Assembly (NCBI GenBank): GCA_015256945.1
Contig: JABZLB010000009.1
Location: 20,860 to 84,859 of the forward strand
Direction of reading: 5' to 3'
Source: Prevotellaceae bacterium
Lineage (GTDB): Bacteria; Bacteroidota; Bacteroidia; Bacteroidales; Bacteroidaceae
DNA: 64,000 bases
Shown: positions 25,659 to 32,429 of the stretch, piece after piece
Layout of the letters: every line of letters begins with the position of its first letter
Position numbering within the stretch: the first letter of the stretch is position 1
The notes under the pieces: model-generated
What the model saw: the letters and a program-made list of their open reading frames with translations, nothing else
The model's database searches: none
What the model was told of the DNA's origin: nothing
Program-made: the position numbers and the translations under genes

Positions 25659-27923
25659 ATGATTAAGAAAATTTCGGCAGCATTGTACGTTCTTGTCATC
25701 GTATTAATGGCTACTGCCTCTATTATAGAGAACTTCGAAGGCACGCCTTTTGCCCATCAATATATATATGGAAGTTGGTGGTTTAACCTGTCATGGGCCT
25801 TGCTTGCCGGCTTTGGTATTGCGTATATATTGAAGCAAAGAGTCAGAAAATGGGATATTTTATTGCTCCATCTTTCATTTATCGTTATCCTTGGAGGAGC
25901 TTTTCTCACACACGTGCTGTCGTATAGTGGCATGATTCATCTGCGTGGCGACCAGCCTACGAACCAGTATTCGGAGATGATTTCAATGGAAAAGACCGAG
26001 AAACACACCCTCCCTTTCTATGTTAGATTGGATAAATTTGATGTAAAATACCACAGTGGTACAGAGGCTGCAGCCGATTATGCCACATATTTTTCAATTA
26101 TTGACGGGCGCAATACCATCCACGCGAAGGTATCAATGAACCATATTTTCAATTATCGTGGCGTGCGATTCTACCAGGCCAGTTACGATACCGACAACAT
26201 GGGCAGCTATCTTAGTGTCAACAGTGACCCGTGGGGGGTTACCGTTACCTATACAGGCTATGCCCTGTTATTCCTTACACTGTTGTGGTTACTGATTGAT
26301 CCTAAAGGCACTTTTCGCCGTTTGCTCACATCACCACTATTAAAAAGAGGTGCATTAAGTATTGCATTGCTCACCCTTTTCAGCATCGTCCCACAGTCAT
26401 CACGCGCTGCAACTACTATCGATAAAGCCACAGCAGCAAGCTTTGGCAACCTTTTTGTCAATTATAACAATCGTATTTGCCCTCTCCAGACACTGGCCAT
26501 CGACTTTACAAAGAAAATATACGGCAAGCGTCATTATGGCGATGCCAATGCCGAACAAGTGCTGATGAGCTGGATTTTCTATACCAGTCAATGGAATAAC
26601 GAGCCTGTTATTAAGGTGAACAGCCATGAAATATGCTCTCGTTTCGGACTCCCCGAATATACTTGCCTCAATGCTTTCTTCCATAATGGAGAATATACTC
26701 TTGGACGTTACGCCGCCGAATACCAGCAAGGACAAACCGATGCCTTTCACAAAGCGTGCGCAGAGATGGACAATAAAATAACCCTCATCATGCAATTACA
26801 GCAGGGTAGTTTGTTAACCATGCTGCCCGACACCCACAACGGCAGAACAACGTGGTATGCACCGTCCGATAGTTTGCCACAGCAATTAGGCCGGACGAAG
26901 ATACTTTTCTTCAAAAACATTTTCCCAATGCTGTACAGCCAGGTTACCATGGGTCAGGAAACTACCACGCGCATGCTTATCGACAAGCTGGCCTTATACC
27001 AGAAAAAGAATGGCGGAAGCAGCTTACCATCCGACAATCAGGTCAAGGCCGAACATATTTATAATGCTATTCCCTTTGCTACTATTCTGTTTATTGTAAA
27101 CCTTACGTTAGGTTTTGTAGCATTGCTGTTCACCATACGCAGAATGACCACGGTGCATGCTCCTGCCATTTCTGCCACACAGAAATGGGTTAACCGCTGT
27201 TTATCCGGCATGCTTATGCTGTCGTTCCTTGCCCTTTCATTCTCATTGGCACTGCGCTGGCTCATATCAGGCAACATACCTTTAAGCAATGGCTACGAAT
27301 CAATGTTGTCAGTAGCCTGGTTCGTTCAGCTGTTAAGTATCATTGCTTACCGCAAGGCACACATTGTTTTAGTATTTGGTTTTCTGCTCTCCGGGTTCTT
27401 TTTGCTGGTGAGTCACATCTCACAGATGGACCCTTCCATAGGTCCGATGATGCCCGTTCTTAACTCACCGTTGCTAAGTATACATGTAAGCATCATTATG
27501 ATGAGCTATGCACTACTCGCGTTAACGTTTATATGCGGCCTCACGGCCTTTATGATCATTGGCGTTAACCGTGTTCGTGGCATGAACCATACAGGCTCTT
27601 CTAACACAGACATACAGACAGAGAGCCTGCAAGTGCTTAGCCGTATATTCCTCTACCCTGCCGTAACTACCATGGGACTGGGCATCTTCATCGGTGCAAT
27701 ATGGGCTAACATAAGCTGGGGCACATACTGGAGCTGGGACCCTAAGGAAACATGGGCTCTCATTACCTTTATGATTTATGCCGTTGTTCTGCACACACAG
27801 AGCCTGCCTTTGTTCAGAAAGCCCATACCATACCATCTGTATATGGTTATCGCTTTCCTGAGTATCATCATGACTTACTTTGGTGTAAACTACATATTAG
27901 GCGGTATGCACTCGTACGCATAA
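25659..27923 (+). CDS. Cytochrome c biogenesis protein, ResB-CcsA (CcsBA) fusion
   Basis: A 754-residue inner-membrane protein of system II cytochrome c maturation, which exports haem and attaches it to CxxCH motifs. The N-terminal part is ResB-like (three membrane helices and a periplasmic loop with FNYRGVRFYQASYDTD). The C-terminal part (about 480-754) is CcsA-like, with the haem-handling WWD motif (WGTYWSWDPKETWALITF, near 690) and conserved His residues in flanking helices. The fused form is usual in Bacteroidetes. Its place behind the DHOR suggests it matures that protein, though it may serve other cytochromes too. Confidence 0.93.
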   Translation: MIKKISAALYVLVIVLMATASIIENFEGTPFAHQYIYGSWWFNLSWALLAGFGIAYILKQRVRKWDILLLHLSFIVILGGAFLTHVLSYSGMIHLRGDQPTNQYSEMISMEKTEKHTLPFYVRLDKFDVKYHSGTEAAADYATYFSIIDGRNTIHAKVSMNHIFNYRGVRFYQASYDTDNMGSYLSVNSDPWGVTVTYTGYALLFLTLLWLLIDPKGTFRRLLTSPLLKRGALSIALLTLFSIVPQSSRAATTIDKATAASFGNLFVNYNNRICPLQTLAIDFTKKIYGKRHYGDANAEQVLMSWIFYTSQWNNEPVIKVNSHEICSRFGLPEYTCLNAFFHNGEYTLGRYAAEYQQGQTDAFHKACAEMDNKITLIMQLQQGSLLTMLPDTHNGRTTWYAPSDSLPQQLGRTKILFFKNIFPMLYSQVTMGQETTTRMLIDKLALYQKKNGGSSLPSDNQVKAEHIYNAIPFATILFIVNLTLGFVALLFTIRRMTTVHAPAISATQKWVNRCLSGMLMLSFLALSFSLALRWLISGNIPLSNGYESMLSVAWFVQLLSIIAYRKAHIVLVFGFLLSGFFLLVSHISQMDPSIGPMMPVLNSPLLSIHVSIIMMSYALLALTFICGLTAFMIIGVNRVRGMNHTGSSNTDIQTESLQVLSRIFLYPAVTTMGLGIFIGAIWANISWGTYWSWDPKETWALITFMIYAVVLHTQSLPLFRKPIPYHLYMVIAFLSIIMTYFGVNYILGGMHSYA

Positions 27924-27948
27924 GCCTGCTTTCGTACACAATAAACAA

Positions 27949-27986
27949 TTACCCCGCCATTCTCTGCTTAGAGTATGGCGGGGTAA
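27949..27986. terminator. Bidirectional terminator between CcsBA and rny
   Basis: TTACCCCGCCAT and ATGGCGGGGTAA form a perfect 12-bp stem, with an inner CTCT/AGAG pairing. T-rich DNA follows on both strands (ACCTTTATTTG on plus, TTGTTTATTG on minus). Confidence 0.88.
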
Positions 27987-28027
27987 ACCTTTATTTGATA
28001 TTCAGGTTATGAGCCTGACCGTCTGCT

Positions 28028-29563
28028 TTACTTGGCATAAGCTACCGAGCGCGTTTCGCGAATCACGGTAATTTTAACCTGACCAGGGTATGTCATCTCA
28101 TTTTGAATCTTCGTCGCTATTTCGTCACTCAGCTTCGTACTTTCCTCATCGGTCATCTTATCTGCGCCTACAATTACGCGAAGTTCGCGGCCAGCCTGTA
28201 TAGCATACGTCTTTGTTACACCCGGATAACTCATGGCAATAGCCTCAAGATCGTTCAAACGTTTGATATAGGCCTCCACAATCTCACGACGAGCACCGGG
28301 GCGTGCACCAGAGATTGCGTCACAAACCTGTACGATGGGCGCCAGCAGGGTTTTCATTTCAACCTCGTCATGGTGGGCGGCAATGGCGTTAACAATATCA
28401 GGTTTCTCCTTACAGCGCTCGGCCATCTTGGCTCCAAGCAGTGCGTGTGGCAGCTCACTCTCCTCGTCGGGCACCTTACCAATGTCGTGAAGCAAGCCTG
28501 CACGTTTGGCCTTTTTGGGGTTAAGTCCCAGCTCCGACGCCATAACAGCACACAAATTAGCGGTTTCACGCGCATGCTGTAACAGGTTCTGGCCGTACGA
28601 AGAGCGATATTTCATTTTACCGATAATACGGATAAGGTCGGGGTGCAAGCCATGAATACCAAGGTCGATAGCCGTACGTTTACCCGTCTCTATGATTTCG
28701 TTCTCAAGCTGTTTCTTCACTTTTGCAACTACTTCCTCAATGCGAGCCGGATGAATACGGCCGTCAGCTACCAGCTGATGCAATGCAAGGCGGCATATTT
28801 CACGACGTACAGGGTCGAAGGCTGAGATGACAATCGACTCGGGTGTGTCATCAACAACGATCTCTACACCCGTTGCAGCCTCAAGGGCACGGATGTTACG
28901 GCCTTCACGTCCTATAATACGGCCCTTCACTTCATCGTTTTCAATATGGAAAACACTGACTGAATTTTCGATAGCCGTTTCAGTAGCCACGCGCTGAATA
29001 GTTTGTATTACGATCTTCCTGGCCGTTTGATTGGCATCCAATTTAGCCTGATCGACCACCTCGTTGATATAACTTGCTGCATCCAGACGGGCCTTGTCTT
29101 TCATGCTTTCAACCAGACGGTTCTTCGCTTCTTCGGCTGAAAGGCCTGACAGTTCTTCGAGCTTCACGCGCTCCTGTTCAACCATCTTCTCCAGATCCTG
29201 CTGTTTAACGGCCAGGAGTTTCTTTTCGTTCTCTATCCTTGCCTGCTCCTGCTCAACCTCTTCCTTGCGCCGTCCGAGTTCTTCCTGGCGCTGGTTGAGC
29301 GATATTTCACGCTGTTTCAAACGGTTTTCAGCCTGCTGAATTTTCTGATTACGCTGCTGAACCTCTTTCTCCAACTCGCTTTTCTTATTCAGAAACTTCT
29401 CTTTTACCTCAAGCAGTTTTTTCTCTTTGATGACGTCTGCGTCCCTTTTGGCCGCTTCCATCAACTGATTATATTTCCCGTTAATAATATAGCGGAAAAC
29501 GACATAGCCGACAATTCCACCTGTAATTAAGGCTGCTGCGACTGCGATTATTATACCTGTCAT
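28028..29563 (-). CDS. rny: Ribonuclease Y
   Basis: Membrane-anchored endoribonuclease that starts mRNA decay. The 511 residues show one N-terminal membrane helix (about 5-25), a long charged coiled coil (about 30-190), a KH domain with GRIIGREGRNIRALEAATGV (about 212-231) and an HD domain with the metal motif LLHDIGKVPDE near 363 and AHHDE further on. Length is normal. It follows zapA by 39 nt in the same direction, an arrangement conserved in Bacteroidales. Confidence 0.96.
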   Translation of the reverse strand: MTGIIIAVAAALITGGIVGYVVFRYIINGKYNQLMEAAKRDADVIKEKKLLEVKEKFLNKKSELEKEVQQRNQKIQQAENRLKQREISLNQRQEELGRRKEEVEQEQARIENEKKLLAVKQQDLEKMVEQERVKLEELSGLSAEEAKNRLVESMKDKARLDAASYINEVVDQAKLDANQTARKIVIQTIQRVATETAIENSVSVFHIENDEVKGRIIGREGRNIRALEAATGVEIVVDDTPESIVISAFDPVRREICRLALHQLVADGRIHPARIEEVVAKVKKQLENEIIETGKRTAIDLGIHGLHPDLIRIIGKMKYRSSYGQNLLQHARETANLCAVMASELGLNPKKAKRAGLLHDIGKVPDEESELPHALLGAKMAERCKEKPDIVNAIAAHHDEVEMKTLLAPIVQVCDAISGARPGARREIVEAYIKRLNDLEAIAMSYPGVTKTYAIQAGRELRVIVGADKMTDEESTKLSDEIATKIQNEMTYPGQVKITVIRETRSVAYAK

Positions 29564-29602
29564 TTATCTTTATGGTTATAAGTTATTCTCTTGTTGAGCG
29601 TA

Positions 29603-29908
29603 TCACTCCGCCTTCAACACGGTTTCAATTTCAGAAGTAAGCCGTTGGAGAATATCATCATAAGGCTTTGTATCGTTTCGCTGCAATTCTCTTTGCAAGC
29701 GAAGACCAAGGTCTACCATAGCAAAATAAGTAATTTCCTTATCTTCTTTCAGACCTTTGAAGTTGTCATAATATACATTTAAGAGCGCGTTAATAAGCTC
29801 TGCATCCTTTCGATACAGCGATTCCTCCTCACGAGGAACCTTAAGCTCTACTACTCTGTCGTAGATATTCAGCTTTATGTTAATCTTATTCAGTTCGTCT
29901 TCTGGCAT
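29603..29908 (-). CDS. zapA: Cell division protein ZapA
   Basis: FtsZ-bundling protein acting early at the division ring. The 101 residues from MPEDELNKINIKLNIYDRV carry the ZapA head motif (beta strands IKLNIYDRVVELKVP, then EEESLYRKDAELINALL) and a C-terminal coiled coil. An upstream GTG would extend the frame into the preceding gene, so the ATG at 29908, 8 nt after that gene's stop codon, is chosen. The neighbouring coiled-coil gene may encode its partner. Confidence 0.88.
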   Translation of the reverse strand: MPEDELNKINIKLNIYDRVVELKVPREEESLYRKDAELINALLNVYYDNFKGLKEDKEITYFAMVDLGLRLQRELQRNDTKPYDDILQRLTSEIETVLKAE

Positions 29909-29916
29909 TGTTTCCG

Positions 29917-30210
29917 TTACTTTCCACTCAGTAGCGTGATACACTTGTTGACATCTCTAATGAGCTTATTCACTCTTTTGCGCGACGTTTCAATGTCACC
30001 GTCGCTCACTGCAAGCATTTTAGCCATTTTAAGATTGTCGTAATCGCGACGGATGCCCGAAAGCTTTTCTTCCACATCACGCAGTTGCCGGTCGCGCTCG
30101 TCGACCATAGCATAAAGCTCTGCATTCTCTTTCTTCAGCTCCTGATACTGAAGAAGCATCTGCCTTACGCGGGTAGCAAAGGTGTTGATAAGCCTTTCGT
30201 TAGCCTCCAT
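29917..30210 (-). CDS. Short coiled-coil protein upstream of zapA
   Basis: A 97-residue protein starting MEANERLINTFATRVRQMLL. It is almost wholly predicted coiled coil, with heptads through LQYQELKKENAELYAMVDERDRQLRDVEEKL (in part), and ends CITLLSGK. I do not recognise a named family, but it is closely linked to zapA (8 nt gap) and rny. Its size and coiled-coil character resemble ZapB, the ZapA partner of Gammaproteobacteria; that role is only an inference. The start at 30210 is preferred over 30258 because the extra residues are basic and unlike the rest. Confidence 0.72.
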   Translation of the reverse strand: MEANERLINTFATRVRQMLLQYQELKKENAELYAMVDERDRQLRDVEEKLSGIRRDYDNLKMAKMLAVSDGDIETSRKRVNKLIRDVNKCITLLSGK

Positions 30211-30309
30211 ACCGATGTATTTGCTTGCAAATTTAACTTTTTTATATCGTTCCAACAAGCTTTCGTGCCTAATTCTTTACCTGAACGGCAACAAAAAGCT
30301 TATGGCATT

Positions 30310-30963
30310 TTAGTGCTTTCCCAGTTTTTTCTCGGCAGCAGCAGCCTCTTCTTTCGACGGTGCCGGCTCTTTCTTTGCCAGCATTACTACCTGAAACACG
30401 AAGTCGGTAATCCACTTTTCCGAGAAATTAAGCTTTGTATTGTATTTACGAATACCCATGACAGCTTTGATAACACTGGGGTCGGTGTAGCTGTTTTTCG
30501 TAAAAATGTCCTGCACCGTACTGGCTGTCATGCGATAGATGGCTTTCCTGAATATTGACGGTACGCGCAGTTTGAACTTCATTAAATTGCCCATCAGCAT
30601 CATCAAATCCTGCGTAAAGTTCTGGAATTGCACCAGATAAACCTGCATATCTGGCAGTTTTTTACAGTTGCGACGCACGCTCTGGTCAATCTCCTTAAAG
30701 AAATCGTCATCGGTTTTGTATATTTCTTTCATCATCTTCCTGCAATGACTCTTCTCGCCCATGCCCAGTTTATTGTTCAATGTAGGCACATGCAGCGTGG
30801 TCTTAAACATGCGCAGGTCGGGCAACATGGCCAGATTGGTAATGCCAAGCTGGGCAGCAAGCGATGCCTGAAAGTAAACACGAACAAGCGTCATGTAGTC
30901 TTCCATGCCTCCACTTCTGGCTTCTGTTTCCTTCTTATTGAAAATCCTTGATAATAATCCCAT
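30310..30963 (-). CDS. Conserved Bacteroidales protein of unknown function
   Basis: A 217-residue protein, MGLLSRIFNKKETEARSGG..., probably cytoplasmic: no signal peptide or membrane helix. It is rich in Met, Lys and aromatics (VYLVQFQNFTQDLMMLMGNLMKFKLRVPSIFRKAIYRM in part) and ends with an Ala/Glu/Lys-rich tail. I do not recognise a domain. It has its own promoter at 31010-31040 and lies about 100 nt upstream of the coiled-coil/zapA/rny group on the same strand. Confidence 0.65.
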   Translation of the reverse strand: MGLLSRIFNKKETEARSGGMEDYMTLVRVYFQASLAAQLGITNLAMLPDLRMFKTTLHVPTLNNKLGMGEKSHCRKMMKEIYKTDDDFFKEIDQSVRRNCKKLPDMQVYLVQFQNFTQDLMMLMGNLMKFKLRVPSIFRKAIYRMTASTVQDIFTKNSYTDPSVIKAVMGIRKYNTKLNFSEKWITDFVFQVVMLAKKEPAPSKEEAAAAEKKLGKH

Positions 30964-31009
30964 AGTGAAAATTTTATTTCGTTATTTTTAGTGCGTGAAT
31001 AAATATTTG

Positions 31010-31040
31010 CAAAAATACAACAATATCATGAAAAATCAAA
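31010..31040 (-). promoter_or_regulatory. Promoter of the 217-residue protein gene
   Basis: Minus-strand TTTG (31040-31037), 19 nt, TATTTTTG (31017-31010). Transcription would start near 31003, a leader of about 40 nt. Confidence 0.6.
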
Positions 31041-31235
31041 GGTTTGTGCATGTAAAATGCGATAACAGCACAATCTGCTATCTGCCGGCAGACGATAGCA
31101 TCTGCAGCCCCGCAGCTCATTCAGCAAACACCGCCGTAGCGACACGCATATACAAAAACAGCCTGAACAACAACAAAATACGTCTATATGCCAACGCCTC
31201 ATGCCCACTTCTCTGCTGCCTTTACAGTTGAAATG
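31041..31235. other. Intergenic stretch with a small palindrome
   Basis: The only structure seen is the 12-bp palindrome TCTGCCGGCAGA (31081-31092) flanked by GCTA and TAGC. A 78-codon ORF through this stretch has no family resemblance and is not called. Confidence 0.3.
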
Positions 31236-31330
31236 TCGTTGTACGGCGGCCGTCAGCAGCGCGTACGACGGCCGTCACACCCGTTGTACGACAACTGCCG
31301 TACGCATTGCTGACGGCCGCCGCACAACGA
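31236..31330 (+). repeat. Dispersed palindromic element, copy R4
   Basis: The outer arms TCGTTGTACGGCGGCCGTCA(GCA) at 31236-31258 and their complement at 31308-31330 pair at 22 of 23 positions. The terminal TCGTTGT/ACAACGA differs from R2's ATGGTTC/GAACCAT yet remains self-complementary. The interior has GACGGCCGTCAC and GACAACTGCCGTAC. It lies in the divergent gap between an unknown gene and rfbA. Confidence 0.9.
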
Positions 31331-31445
31331 ACAAACAGCCATAAACTATCGGGCATTAGCCAGCCATGCCGCATACCTTAGCATGAAAATGCAGCAGAAA
31401 AAGCATTTTTTCAGGTTAAACAAGCAAAAGTTCGATAACATTTCA

Positions 31446-31453
31446 TACCTTTG
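31446..31453 (+). promoter_or_regulatory. -7 element before rfbA
   Basis: TACCTTTG followed by C; no good -33 element. Transcription near 31459 would give a leader of about 70 nt, so in-frame codons upstream of 31530 are mostly outside the transcript. Confidence 0.5.
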
Positions 31454-31529
31454 CAATCTGAGAGAATCGGGCGAGTTATTATCCGAGATACTAAAGTATC
31501 TACTTGTACAAGCAATAATATTACGTAAA

Positions 31530-32411
31530 ATGAAGGGCATAGTTTTAGCAGGAGGGTCAGGAACACGTCTGTACCCTATTACAAAAGGCATTAGCAAACA
31601 GCTCATACCCATTTTTGACAAACCTATGATTTACTATCCCGTGTCGGTGTTAATGCTGGCCGGTATCAGGGAAATCCTTATTATTTCTACCCCTTATGAC
31701 CTGCCCGGCTTTAAACGGTTACTGGGCGACGGCAGCAGTTATGGCGTGCGTTTTGAGTATGCCGAGCAGCCCAGTCCTGACGGATTGGCACAGGCTTTCA
31801 TCATTGGTGAGAAATTTATAGGCAACGACAGCGTATGCTTAGTGCTGGGCGACAACATTTTCTACGGTGCCGGCTTCTCGTCAATGTTGCGCGAAAGCGT
31901 GCGCATGGCAGAGGAAGAGGGCAAGGCTTCAGTCTTCGGGTATTATGTAAACGACCCTGAACGCTATGGCGTTGCCGAGTTTGACGACAACGGAAACTGC
32001 CTCAGCATTGAGGAAAAACCAGCACAACCCAAGAGCAACTATGCCGTTGTGGGCCTTTATTTCTATCCCAACAGCGTGGTTCATATTGCCAAAAACATTA
32101 AGCCCAGTGCACGCGGTGAGCTTGAAATCACGACCGTAAACCAGCAGTATCTCGTACAAAAGAACCTGAAAGTACAAACCCTTCAGCGCGGCTTTGCATG
32201 GCTTGATACGGGCACTCACGACAGTCTTTCGGAGGCAAGCACCTTTATTGAGGTTATCGAAAAGCGCCAGGGGCAGAAAATTGCCTGCCTTGAAGAAATT
32301 GCCTTCAAAAAGAACTGGATAACACGCGAGCGCTTGATTCAGGAAGCGCAGCCTATGATAAAAAACGGTTACGGACAGTATCTCATGCAGCTGGCCGATG
32401 AAAAGAAATAA
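31530..32411 (+). CDS. rfbA: Glucose-1-phosphate thymidylyltransferase
   Basis: Makes dTDP-glucose from glucose-1-phosphate and dTTP, the first step to dTDP-rhamnose. The 293 residues begin MKGIVLAGGSGTRLYPITKG, the nucleotide-binding signature, followed by KQLIPIFDKPMIYYP, LGDNIFYG and EEKPAQPKSNYAVVGLYFY. The frame is open further upstream, but homology and the -7 element at 31446 fix the start at 31530. rfbD is 9 kb away (41660); rfbB and rfbC are not in the window. The wzc-like gene follows by 18 nt. Confidence 0.96.
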   Translation: MKGIVLAGGSGTRLYPITKGISKQLIPIFDKPMIYYPVSVLMLAGIREILIISTPYDLPGFKRLLGDGSSYGVRFEYAEQPSPDGLAQAFIIGEKFIGNDSVCLVLGDNIFYGAGFSSMLRESVRMAEEEGKASVFGYYVNDPERYGVAEFDDNGNCLSIEEKPAQPKSNYAVVGLYFYPNSVVHIAKNIKPSARGELEITTVNQQYLVQKNLKVQTLQRGFAWLDTGTHDSLSEASTFIEVIEKRQGQKIACLEEIAFKKNWITRERLIQEAQPMIKNGYGQYLMQLADEKK

Positions 32412-32429
32412 CAAATCATAAAAATACAA

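Noticed and set aside
30995..31231. ORF of 78 codons between the unknown gene and R4
   Set aside because: Overlaps a minus-strand promoter, odd composition, no recognised family.
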